Source of the DNA: Brassica napus
Taxonomy: Eukaryota > Streptophyta > Magnoliopsida > Brassicales > Brassicaceae
Assembly (NCBI RefSeq): GCF_020379485.1
Contig: NC_063444.1
Span: forward strand, 4,412,652 to 4,476,651
Length of the DNA: 64,000 bases
Reading direction: 5' to 3'
Shown here: positions 36,107 through 46,884 of the stretch, piece by piece
Numbering within the stretch: the first letter of the stretch is position 1
Layout: the number at the start of each line of letters is the position of its first letter
Program-made: the position numbers and the translations under genes
The notes under the pieces: generated by a model
The model's input: the letters and a program-made list of their open reading frames with translations, nothing else
What the model was told of the DNA's origin: nothing
Databases searched by the model: none

Positions 36107-36565
36107 ACTCAGGAAAAAACTTTTAAAATAGAGAGAATTAAGATAATAGTAATAATACTTATTTTGTTAGTAGATAAATAAGTACACATACTTATCTTAC
36201 TATTTTAATATTTATTCTTTTATATAAAATAAATAAGTGATGTCATCATCAGATAACATCATTAGGTAACATCAAAGAAAACATTATTATCATACGTTTT
36301 TCTTTTGACATCTTTTATTATAATTAACAAATCAACTACATAAAAATAATTGATTTGTTAATTATAATAAAAGATGTCAAAAGAAAAACGTATGATAATA
36401 ATGTTTTCTTTGATGTTATCTAATGATGACATCACTTATTTATTTTATATAAAAGAATAAATATTAAAATAGTAAGATAAGTATGTGTACTTATTTATCT
36501 ACTAACAAAATAAGTATTATTACTATTTTCTTAATTCTCTCTATTTTAAAAGTTTTTTCCTGAGT
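36107..36565. repeat. Large near-perfect palindrome with a 14-nt loop
   Basis: The left arm 36107-36335 and right arm 36350-36565 are reverse complements, apart from one substitution and a 13-bp indel near 36260. The outer ends are ACTCAGG/CCTGAGT, and the loop is 36336-36349. The right arm begins exactly where the left target-site duplication of the adjacent retroposon ends, so it appears to be an inverted copy of the upstream flank made at insertion. Transcribed, the arms could form a hairpin of over 200 bp. Confidence 0.92.
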
Positions 36566-37976
36566 AGATCTGGAAACACTCTCTGACACAGATATCAAGA
36601 CACTCAGGGTTTCATCGCATTCCGACGCCGGTGGAGCAAGAGCTCGCCGGCGTCGTCTTTTCCTTTGGTCTCTCATGCTCTCATTCGATTCTTATCATCT
36701 CTCTGCTGCGTTTTCATCTTCTTCAAGTCCTCTTCCGGATCTGACGCCGTCGATATCTGTGGCTACTCGTCGGTCGCAGCTCACCGGAACTGTTCTTTTC
36801 TCTGGGGTTCCCGGAAGGCTTGTGCTTGTGCAAGCTTAACCTTTCCACTCTCTCTCTTTACAAGGATGCTATGTGCTTTGGGCTTCAGATCTCTAATCTT
36901 CAACCGTCGCTGGCCCTCACATCCGCTTAACAAACGGTATGCCGTACTTAAGGTCGACGGTAGCTCAACTTCCCTTGTAAGTGTAAACCTCGACGCACTG
37001 TCAAACCTACCACCCGACTGCTCACTTCAACCCAATCATATCGTTTGTCGGGTCCTTTCTCTGAAGAGATCCCTGTCTGATACGCATGTCCCCCCTGTTC
37101 TTGTTCACCGGTGCCTCGTCGCTAGCTACCCATATGTCTCCACCAACGATCCATCCTCCGCAGACAAGGCGTTCCCCACCGTCGACGTGCTCACCTGCGA
37201 CAAGACTATTCCTCTTAGCTCCTCCATCAAACACTACAACTCCTCCAGTGCACAATCCGGCTCCGCCTTGTGGTATCCCTCAAACGTATCTCTCAGATCC
37301 GGCTGGAGTATGGCTGACGTCAGCCCTTCGAGCTTCACAGCATGGGCCATGCCCATGGAAAATATCCAAGATGTCAGCCCAAGTTTTAACCCTGCATTTG
37401 TGGGTAAGGTTTGGCCTATAATTAATTTTATGGTCTGGGTCCTTTTCGCTAGAGTAATAAGAAGTTCTAGTGGGTTCATTGGAATTCTTAACCGAATCTT
37501 TCAGCTATTAATGTTTTATCTCTCTTTTCTAAAGAGTTCTTCCATTTCATCATCGTCCTTTTATGAGGAGAGACGTTTACCATTATACCTCCTTTCAGTG
37601 AAAGGAGCAAAAGTCTCGGTCTCGTCACCGAGCAGTTTATTCAGCTTAAACACCATTTTGCTATCTTGCGTAGCGGTCTCTACGGGACCAGAAGATGCAA
37701 ACGAGAATACATCAGGGTTTCTTGTAGGTGCAGGTTGGAGTTCAACGTCACAATCAAAAGTGACTAATTCTCAGCTGGCCGACTTTGTCGTGCAAGCTCC
37801 ATTGACGCATTCAAGCTCTACTTCGAATCCACTGTCATCTTCGTATGAATACCTATCTGCTTCGGTTTCTTTTATCTTTGTGTTTAATGTTTTTTATCAA
37901 AGAGGATGTTTAATCCCCTCTCTCTGTTGTAACCGAACATTTTAGTTTAATGGAAGTAAGTTGTGTTCAAAAAAAA
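36566..37976 (+). mobile_element. Poly(A) retroposon with long frame, Sadhu-like (tentative)
   Basis: It ends in a poly(A) run at about 37968-37978. The 16-bp duplication AACTACATAAAAATAA occurs directly after the tail (37977-37992) and at 36334-36349, so the whole insertion is 36350-37976 including the inverted flank copy. A 426-codon frame (36665-37945) covers most of it, but its composition (Ser/Leu-rich, no known domain) does not look like a conserved enzyme. Its C-terminal part (CVAVSTGPEDANENTSGFLV) is related to the element at 41.7-43.2 kb. No reverse transcriptase is present, so it must have moved with LINE machinery. Confidence 0.72.
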
Positions 37977-38081
37977 AACTACATAAAAATAAACCGTATT
38001 CATTAAAGATAGTATATATATTAACCGTTCCAACTACGAAAATTACTTCGCAAATAAATAGATAATATATATATATATATA

Positions 38082-39916
38082 TCTTACTTATTAATCAAGA
38101 AGCATTTTTAATAAATAACCTTTCTTTGGTAAATTAATAACAACTTTGCCATTATAGCTTATATATATATATATATATATTATCTATTACTTATTAATCA
38201 AGAAGCATTTTTAATAAATAACCTTTCTTTGGTAAATTAATAACAACTTTGCCATTATAGCCTATGTGGCAAGCTCACAACTCTTCTCAGCCAACTAATC
38301 TAATAGTCCTTAAATTACTAGAATATTTACCAGTATTGCCATTGGTACCTATTATACATATATTAAGACATATATTGAATAATAGATTAAAGATACTTGT
38401 CATACGATTTTACCTGGTTCGTAATACAATAACCGATCGACATTGTCAATTGTTTTAACCGGTTTTATCAATCAAATTTATGTACAATTTAAATCGTTGG
38501 CTGAAAAAAATCGTGACTTCTTCATCTTCGCATACGAAATAAACACGACCGTATTAGTATGTTTTGTAAGTGCTTTTTTGTCCTTCTGTTCATTCTGTTC
38601 ATTCTGTTCATGACAAGTATGGCATTATTAGAGACAAACTGATATTTTGGTGCATGAACCTATAAAATTATTATCACGTATTGTCCTGGAATAAACTCAA
38701 GCTTGACTATGTCTATTAGACTTAAAACAATGGTTTGTGTTGTTTTAAAACCTATTGTCGTGAACAAATATACGGTCCACAACAAACACCTTTGTTTCGA
38801 ACCAAAATATCAATGGTTATAAAAACTAACATTCCATTGTCCAAGCATGTTACCACTAATTCTACAAGTCTAAACTGAATTTACAGGTTCTCGAGCAAAC
38901 TAACATTTTGTTCATGACATTTTCTTACCTTACTATTTATATTTATAACCTCAGACAACATACTTTTGAATTATGGAAATAGATTTTTATATTTTTTTTT
39001 GTCATTGATTATATGAAATCAACATAAAATTTTCCAAGACAAATGGCTTGGGAAAAAAACTTTTGAAAAAGGCAAATCTGCTCGATTTGCTCCAACTATA
39101 TTGCCATACAGAATATGCCAAAAAAAAATTATATTGCCATACGGAATAATTGCTAATAAATCCGGTTACTTAATGGTATTTATTGTAAGCTTTCTGACCA
39201 AGTCAAAACACCATATTAGTCAGTGATATTTTGTGTTTCTGGCCAGAATATCGTAATGACATCAATTTTAGTGTTGTGATTGAACAAATAAGGCAGATAG
39301 GTTAATGCATAGTTATTATTGGTTCCCTATATTCATCCAAAATATTGATTTGTAATATATTTTTGTATTTATTATTAGTTTCCTTTTGACATTCTATATA
39401 AACAAGGTTGAAGGATTCATCATTCCCTCCAACACGAAAGATTTCATAAACCATTATACTCTATGGCAGCCATTAATTTAATATAGCATGTTCTATAAAA
39501 AAAATATAGTATGTTCTATAATTTATATAAAGAACATGCTGGAAAATATGTTATATAAAATGAATAGTAAATGTAATTGTTTTGAAAACGTTTGTACTAC
39601 GTATTTAGGCTTACAAAAAAAAAGATGTGTGCCCTGGAATATATACACTGTTTGGAGTTCATGGATTTTTATAAAATTTGTTTTAAAACTCGAATACCAA
39701 TTTATGGACGTTTCCTATTAGTTGCTAAGTCATAATGATGGTCCATCAAATAAACTTCAGTGAACGATGCAAATTATTTGTAGCTTAACCATTGTAAGTT
39801 CCATCAAATAAGCTTTACAGAATTAATACTGGCATCACACTAATGTTTATAATCAACAAATATAATTGTCATCTTAACTCACCCCGTGCCAGGCACGGGC
39901 ACGGTTCTTCACCTAG
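38082..39916 (+). mobile_element. Helitron with a duplicated 5' end
   Basis: The 3' end is clear: hairpin CCCGTGCCAGGCACGGG, spacer, CTAG (39913-39916), then T. The 5' terminus occurs twice about 101 bp apart: A|TCTTACTTATTAATCAAGAA at 38082 and A|TCTATTACTTATTAATCAAG at 38183. Each is followed by about 80 bp of near-identical sequence (AACCTTTCTTTGGTAAATTA) and preceded by a (TA)n tract. No coding sequence is recognised. Confidence 0.8.
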
Positions 39917-40102
39917 TATATATATATAGCATGTTCAAAGTATTGTATAGTCACACAATTAATTTTTGGAGTTATTATGTACAGTATATGCAATCAAATT
40001 CCTCTTTTAAATCTATTTTCCAATAAATTATTCTTAACAAAATAATAAAAGGAAAGGTTTTTGTTTATTTACTTTTTTATTTGTGAAAAAAAGACAATGA
40101 CC

Positions 40103-40128
40103 ATATATATATATAAAGGATATATGGT
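40103..40128 (+). promoter_or_regulatory. Probable TATA region of the F-box gene
   Basis: TATATATATAAAGG about 50-60 bp upstream of the ATG. The box is nested in an inverted repeat (ATGACCATATAT ... ATATATGGTCAT) spanning about 40097-40132. Confidence 0.45.
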
Positions 40129-40166
40129 CATCACCTATATTTACAGAGAAAAAAAATTAAGAGACA

Positions 40167-41255
40167 ATGATGACGATGTTGCCAGATAATTTAGTAGAGG
40201 AGATACTAAGTCGTGTTCCGGCCACATGTCTGAAACGTTTACGATCAACATGCAAACTATGGAACGGTATATTCAACGATAGGAGATTCGCAAAAAATCA
40301 CTTTGATAAAGCCCCAAAGCAATATATGGTTCTCAAGCTAACGGAGGAATATAGGCTTTGCTCATTCCGTGGTGAGCTTGGACTAATAGATCCGGTTTGT
40401 TCAGCTCAATTCAGGATATCTCATGTCTTTCACTGCGATGGCTTGTTGTTATGCACCAGCGAAAGCTACAATAGAATAGTGGTTTGGAACCCGTGTACTG
40501 GTCAAACCAAGTGGATCACCGATCCCAGCGATCGTGTCATGTTTTGGGTAACTTTTACTCTTGGAAGGTGCTACCAAGAAAATAATTATAGCTATAAATT
40601 ATTGAGACACGTGCCTTGTTACGAGAAGCTAATATTTGAAATCTGTGAGATCAACTCCGATTCATGCTGGAGGATTCCTCATGATGTCACTCCAGACTGC
40701 TTATTACAGTTTGCTCATTACAGCGTGTATTTGAAAGGAAAGACCTACTGGTGTGCTTCGGATTCAAAAGAGTTTGATGCGTGCATGCATTTACTGAGCT
40801 TTGATTATACAACAGAGAGATTTGGACGTCTGTGCCTTCCTGGCCCGTATTGTAGACTCCATACTGTGTCTCTATCGGTTGTTAGAGAAGAGAAGCTTTC
40901 CGTGTTATTACGACCCCATGATAGACTTGGAAACGAGATAGAGATATGGATAAGCAGTCCTATTGATGATCCCAAAGCTGTGTCGTGGAGCAAGATCTTC
41001 GCTTTGGATGATCCTCGTCTTGGCTATTGCACCCAGACAAGTTTCTTGGTGGATGATGAGAAGAAAATCGCTACATGTCTTGAAAGGTGGATACGTAGCC
41101 GTGACAATGCCAAGGCCAAGCTCTACTACGTCTTGCAATACATTGTTGGGGAGGATAATGAAGTCACGCTACTGGATTTTGGAGCATCTTCTAATTTGCA
41201 TTTACATTCGCAACTTTTGTTTAATTATGTACCAAGTCTGGTTCATATCCAGTGA
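40167..41255 (+). CDS. F-box protein with F-box-associated (FBA) domain
   Basis: A single uninterrupted exon of 362 residues, the usual size for crucifer F-box/FBA proteins. The N-terminus LPDNLVEEILSRVPATCLKR plus LRSTCKLWNGIF is a canonical F-box (about residues 5-45) expected to bind an SKP1-like adaptor in an SCF ubiquitin ligase. The rest carries FBA landmarks, such as FHCDGLLLCTS and RIVVWNPCTGQTKWI (residues about 88-117), and a C-terminal NYVPSLVHI typical of the group. Three nearby in-frame Met codons (residues 1, 2 and 4) make the exact start ambiguous. It stands between a Helitron and a retroposon-interrupted repeat with no lesions. Substrate is unknown; this family is large, fast-evolving and rich in recent duplicates. 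Confidence 0.92.
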   Translation: MMTMLPDNLVEEILSRVPATCLKRLRSTCKLWNGIFNDRRFAKNHFDKAPKQYMVLKLTEEYRLCSFRGELGLIDPVCSAQFRISHVFHCDGLLLCTSESYNRIVVWNPCTGQTKWITDPSDRVMFWVTFTLGRCYQENNYSYKLLRHVPCYEKLIFEICEINSDSCWRIPHDVTPDCLLQFAHYSVYLKGKTYWCASDSKEFDACMHLLSFDYTTERFGRLCLPGPYCRLHTVSLSVVREEKLSVLLRPHDRLGNEIEIWISSPIDDPKAVSWSKIFALDDPRLGYCTQTSFLVDDEKKIATCLERWIRSRDNAKAKLYYVLQYIVGEDNEVTLLDFGASSNLHLHSQLLFNYVPSLVHIQ

Positions 41256-41547
41256 CACCTAGAGGGCAAAAAGAAACATTATTATTTCCAGCTACTTACA
41301 AATATTCCAGTGCCTAAGACTTTTATTTGTTCAAATTTTACGATTTTTTTATAAATAAAAATGTTTTACGCATTCGTAGATTACTTCAAAATACTCGATT
41401 CTACTACAGGCAGACTGCTTCGAAACGTTTTACTACAAAATATTATATAGTTAGCCTTCTAAGTGGTTAATCATTTAAATCATTGTACATCCTAGTTTGA
41501 AATTTGGTTAACTTCAGTTTAGTATACCTCATCGTAGCTGTTTACTG

Positions 41548-43315
41548 CATATTCCTTATCCTATCTTTTACTTGTCTCTGGCTTTGTCTGAATTGTCTTA
41601 TTTTGTAATGTAGGGACTTGCCTTGCAACAAACTCAGTGGCCTTGTTTGTTTGTTTTTATGTTTTCTTTGTGGTGGTCCGGGAGACTTGTGTGATATTTA
41701 TATTTTGGGTGTTTTTTTTTTTAAACACAACTTTCATTAAACATAACTTCAAGAACTACAAAGACAAGAGGGAATTAAGCATCCTCTTGGAAACAAACAA
41801 TAAACTACAAAGATAAATGAAATCAAACAGGATAAATCTTCATATGAAAATGACAACGGACTCAAGACAATGCTTGAATGCGTCTGGAGAGCCTTCACGA
41901 CAAAGTCGGGCAGCTGAGAAATAGTCACAAGTGACGTTGAGGAACAACCCCACCAACGAGAAGAACCGAAGTAATCTCAATTGCACCTTCTGGCCCCGTA
42001 CAGACCGCTACACAAGGTGACAAACCGGTGAGTAAATTGAAACAAAAGCTCGGGATAGAACCCAAGAGGACATCTCCATTCATTGAAGGAAGGTATGGTG
42101 GTGAAATACTCTCCTCATTAGAGGAGGATGATGACAAATTCTTCCTAAAGAAGTGATATTGCAATAATCTCAGATTATAAACCCCTATGAACCCATGGGA
42201 AATCTTCAAATTATCCAAAGAATTCAGACCAGCAGCTAAATATCTCAAGTCTTGAACTGATAGTCTGGCCTTTAGAATCTTGATAATTTGGATATAAGCT
42301 TCAGCAAAAGAGTTGGGCCAGGCCCACTTAGGTATAGATCTCAGTTCAGAAGCAAATGCATACGCCGGGAAGTTACGAGACGTCATGGATCTAGGTTGAA
42401 GGTCGGAGGTGGTACCTATGACGTCGACTGAGAGATATATGGCACTCGCCGGCGGAGAGACAGGTTCACTGAGGTAAGATGGGTTACCATCGAAGCCGGA
42501 TGGCGAAAGAGACGGTTGGTGAAGGTGAGCTGAGCCGCGGTTGAGAAGAGGGCACGCAGGGGAAGATGACAACATACTTAGAGGCGAGGAAAGTGAAGAG
42601 CTTCAGATTAGATCCGGATTTAGGCTTGAGTTGTCGTGGATTCTGGCGTCGTATAAGTGAATCGTATAAGTGAAAAGGAGCAACACCCAGTTGATTTGTT
42701 GTCTCACTTCCCGGTGGCGGAAAGCGAGAGTTTGTACGTTGAGATCTGAACTCCGTGAGCAATAGAAGAGCAAGGAAAAAGTCGACGGTGTGGCTTGTCC
42801 GTCGACAGCCAGAGAGAGGTTCGCCGGGAAACGTTCCCGTGAACCAGAGTACAACGGTGGTGAGAGAACCCTCTCGACTCATCGTTGGGGAGGAGACCCA
42901 CCAAAGAGGAGGCGCCGTCAGGAGAACTGCAGTGAAGACGACGAACCAAAGCTCTTGTCTCCATCGAAGGCTCCGCCGGGGACACCTTTCTCCTGTTAAC
43001 AAAACGCTACGACTCCGCAGAACACGAGAGATGAAACGAGAAACGATTAGAGAGATGAAGACAGAGGACGACATTGTCGGGAGTGGCCAGCGCCGGCGAG
43101 AAAATGCATCGCCGGCGCCGGAGCGCATTGAATCACAGAGTACCTCGAGCCCCGTGTCTGGGAGCAGCGTTAGAGCGTTAGGGTTTTTCACTAGCCAGTC
43201 TATATTTTGGGTGTTTATTATGTCAAATATATCCTTTTTATTATATGAATTGTAATTTGTGGGTGGATATGTATTTTACTAAATGCGCTGATAAATTTAT
43301 TTACTTATCATCAAT
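41548..43315. repeat. Unit A, copy 2, split by a retroposon
   Basis: 41548-41714 and 43201-43315 together reconstitute unit A. This copy keeps the most SARK sequence: the end of intron 5 (GTCTGAATTGTCTTATTTTG), the AG acceptor and the start of exon 6 (GGACTTGCCTTGCAACAAAC). The satellite array begins where the unit's ACTTATCATC ends. Confidence 0.85.
41715..43200 (-). mobile_element. Second poly(A) retroposon, related to the 36.6-38.0 kb element
   Basis: A perfect 16-bp duplication TATATTTTGGGTGTTT (41699-41714 and 43201-43216) and a poly-T run at the left define a 1.49-kb minus-strand insertion. Frames 43191-42484 and 42575-41925 overlap with a shift. The C-terminal part (CVAVCTGPEGAIEITSVLLV, preceded by NLSSSSSNEES) aligns with the first retroposon. 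The 5' part is GC-rich (CGCCGGCG words). No reverse transcriptase is present. Confidence 0.85.
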
Positions 43316-46300
43316 AGGTTGTATTTTTAAATAATTTTCTTAAAAACTGATATTTTTGGAAAATTTTCATTTTTTAGAGAAATACTGTAGATTAGGGTTT
43401 GTGATTTAGAAATTACAGAGTTTTTGGTTATATATAGATATGGTTTAAGAATTTTTGATCTAGAAATTCGATTAACAATAATATTTGTGGATAGATGAGT
43501 ATTCTTTCTGAGTTTTTCATCAATATGTTGTATTTTTAAATAATTTTCTTAAAAACTATTATTTTGGAAAGTTTTCATTTTCTAGAGAAATACTCTAGAT
43601 TTGAGTGTATGATTTAGAAATTAGGATAACAACAATATTTGTGGATTGATGAATATTCTTTCTGAATGTTTCATCAATATGTTGTATTTTTAAACAATTT
43701 TCTTAAAAACTGATATTTTTGGAAAGTTTTCAGTTTTTTTTGAGAAATATTGTAGATTTGGTTTTGTGATTAAGAAATTCGGCTAACAAGAATATTTTTG
43801 GATAGATGAGTATTCTTTAAGAGTTTTAAATCAATATGTTGTATTTTTAAATAATTTTCTTAAAAACTGTTATTTTGGAAAGTTTTCATTTTCTAGAGAA
43901 ATACTGTAGATTTGAGTTTATGATTTAGAAATTAGAATAACAAGAATATTTGTTGATTGATGAGTATTCTTTCTGAATTTTTCATCAATATGTTGTATTT
44001 TTAAATAATTTTCTTAAAAACAGCTATTTTTGGAAAGTTTTCAGTTTTTTTGAGAAATATTGTAAATTTGGGTTTGTGATTAACAAATTAGGCTAACAAG
44101 AATATTTTGGATAGATGAGTATTATTTAATACTTTTTCATCAATATGTTGTATTTTTAAATAATTTTCTTAAAAAGTGCTATTTTTGGAAAGTTTTCATT
44201 TTTTGAAAAATATTGTAGATTTGGTTTTTTTGATTTATAAATTAAGATAACACGAATTTTGGTGGATAGTTGAGTATTCTTTCTGAGTTTTTCATCAATA
44301 TGTTGTATTTTTAAATAATTTTCTTAAGAACAGCTTCATTTTTTAGAGAAATGATGTAGATTTGAGTTTCTGGTATAGAAATTCGGATAACAATAATATT
44401 TGTGGATAGATGAGTATTCTTTCGGAGTTTTTCATCAATAGGTTGTATTTTCAAATAATTTTCGTAAAAACTGTTAAATTTGGAAAGTTTTCATTTTTTT
44501 CGAGAAGTGCTGTAGATTAGGGTTTGTGATTTCTAAATTAGGATAGCAAGAATATTTGTGGATAGATGAGTATTATTTCTCAAATTTTCATCAATATATT
44601 GTATTTTTAAATAATTTTCGTAAAAACTTGTATTCTTAGAAAGTTTTCATTTTTTAGAAATATTGTAGATTAGGGTTTGTGATTTAGAAATTAGGATAAC
44701 AAGAATTTTTTTGGATAGATGAGTATTTTTTCTGAGTTTTTCATCATTAGGTTATATTTTTAAATAATTTTTTTAAAAACTGATATTTTGGGATAGTTTT
44801 CATTTTTTAGAGAAATACTGTAGATTTGAGTTTGTGATATAGAAATTCGGATAACAATAATATTTGTGGATAGATGAGTATTCTTTCTGAATTTTTCATC
44901 AGTATGTTGTATTTTTAAATAATTTTCTTAAAAACTACTATTATTGGAAAGTTTTCAGTTTTTTTGAGAAATATTGTAGATTTGGGTTTGTGATTAAGAA
45001 ATTAGGCTAGCAAGAATATTTTTGGATAGATGAGTATTCTTTAAGAGTTTTTCATCAATATGTTGTATTTTAAAATAATTTTCTTAAAAACACTTATTTT
45101 TGAAAGTTTTCATTTTCTAGAGAAATACTGTAGATTTGAGTTTATGATTTAGAAATTAGGATAACAACAATATTTGTGGATTGATGAGTATTCATTCTGA
45201 ATTTTTCACCAATATGTTGTAATTTTAAATAATTTTCTTAAAAACTGCTATTTTTGGAAAATTTTCAGTTTTTTTGAGAAATATAGTAGATTTGGGTTTG
45301 TGATTAAGAAATTAGGCTAACAAAAATATTTTTGGATATATGAGTATTCTTTAAGAGTTTTTCATCAATATGTTGTATTTTTAAATAATTTTTTTAAAAA
45401 CTGTTATTTTGGAAAGTTTTCATTTTCTAGAGAAATACTGTAGATTTGAGTTTATGGTTTAGAAATTAGGATAACAAGAATATTTGTTGATTGATGAGTA
45501 TTCTTTCTGAATTTTTCATCAATATGTTGTATTTTTAAACAATTTTCTTAAAAACTACTATTTTTAGAAAGTTTTTAGTTTTTTTGAGAAATATTGTAGA
45601 TTTGGGTTTGTGATTAACAAATTAGGCTAACAAGAATATTTTTGGATAGATGAGTATTCTTTAATAATTTTTCATCAATATGTTGTATTTTTAAATAATT
45701 TTCTTAAAAACTGCTATTTTTGGAAAAAATTCATTTTTTGAAAAATATTGTAAATTTGGGTTTTGTGATTTATAAATTAAGATAACACAAATTTTTGTGG
45801 ATAGTTGAGTATTCTTTCTGAGTTTTTCATCGATAGGTTGTATTTTTAAATAACTTCCTTAAGAACTGCTTCATTTTTTAGAGAAATGATGTAGATTTGG
45901 GTTTGTGATATAGAAATTCGGATAACAATAATATTTGTGGATAGATGAGTATTTTTCTGAGTTTGTCATCAATAGGTTGTATTTTTAAATAATTTTCTTA
46001 AAAACTGATATTTTTGGAAAATTTCATTTTTTAGAGAAATATTGTAGAATAGGGTTTGTGATTTAGAAATTAGAGAGTTTTTGGTTATAGATAGATATGG
46101 TTTTAGAATTTTTGATATAGAAATTCGGATACAATAATATTTGTGGATATATGAGTATTCTTTCTGAGTTTTTCATCAATATGTTGTATTTTAAAATAAT
46201 TTTCTTAAAACCTGCTATTTTGGAAAGTTTTAATTTTCTAGAGAAATAGTGTAGATTTGATTTTATGATTTAGAAATTAGAACAACAACAATATGTGTGT

Positions 46301-46884
46301 ATTGATGAGTATTCTTTTTGAATTTTTCATCAGTATGTTGTATTTTTAAATAATTTTCTTAAAAACTGCTATTTTTGGAAAGTTTTCAGTTTTTTTTTAG
46401 AAATATTGTAGATTTGGGTTTGTGATTAAGAAATTAAGCTAACAAGAATATTTTTGGATAGATGAGTATTCTTTAAGAATTTTTCATCAATATGTTGTAT
46501 TTTTAAATAATTTTCTTAAAAACTACTATTTTTGGAAAGTTTTCATTTTTAGAGAAATACTGTAGATTTGGGTTTTGTGATTTATAAATTAAGATAACAC
46601 GAATTTTTGTGGATAGTTGAATATTCTTTCTGAGTTTTTCATCAATATGTTGTATTTTTAATTAATTTTCTTAAAAACTGTTATTTTTGGAAAGTTTTCA
46701 TTTTTTAGAGAAATACTGTAGATTTGGGTTTGTGATATAGAAATTCGGGTAACAATAATATTTGTGGATAGATGAGTATTCTTTCTCAGTTTTTATCAAT
46801 AAGTTGTATTTTTAAATAATTTTTCTTAAAAACTGCTATTTTTGAAAAGTTTTCATTTTGTAGAGAATGAGTATTCTTTCTGAG
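43312..46884. repeat. Satellite array, about 155-bp monomer, about 22-23 copies
   Basis: The monomer start TCATCAATATGTTGTATTTT recurs at roughly 43519, 43674, 43838, 43985, 44141, 44295 and so on to about 46795, with a mean spacing near 155 bp. Other landmarks in each unit are AATAATTTTCTTAAAAACTG, GGAAAGTTTTCATTTT, AGAAATACTGTAGATTTG and GATAGATGAGTATTC. Two units (starting about 43312 and 45970) share an extra ~46-bp insert (GAGTTTTTGGTTATA...), suggesting higher-order amplification. It does not look like the ~180-bp crucifer centromere repeat. The array ends abruptly in SARK intron sequence at 46884. Confidence 0.93.

Noticed and set aside
36665..37945. 426-codon frame as a host protein gene
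   Set aside because: It lies inside a poly(A)-tailed insertion with 16-bp target-site duplications and has no recognisable domain. Related but frame-broken sequence occurs at 41.7-43.2 kb.
42755..43255. 166-codon plus-strand frame
   Set aside because: It is antisense to the second retroposon and runs through its target-site duplication; its Arg-rich content reflects GC-rich element DNA.
43312..46884. Centromeric satellite or CRISPR-like array
   Set aside because: The ~155-bp unit and sequence do not resemble the crucifer ~180-bp centromere repeat. Continuous tandem units without spacers in a plant genome are not CRISPR.
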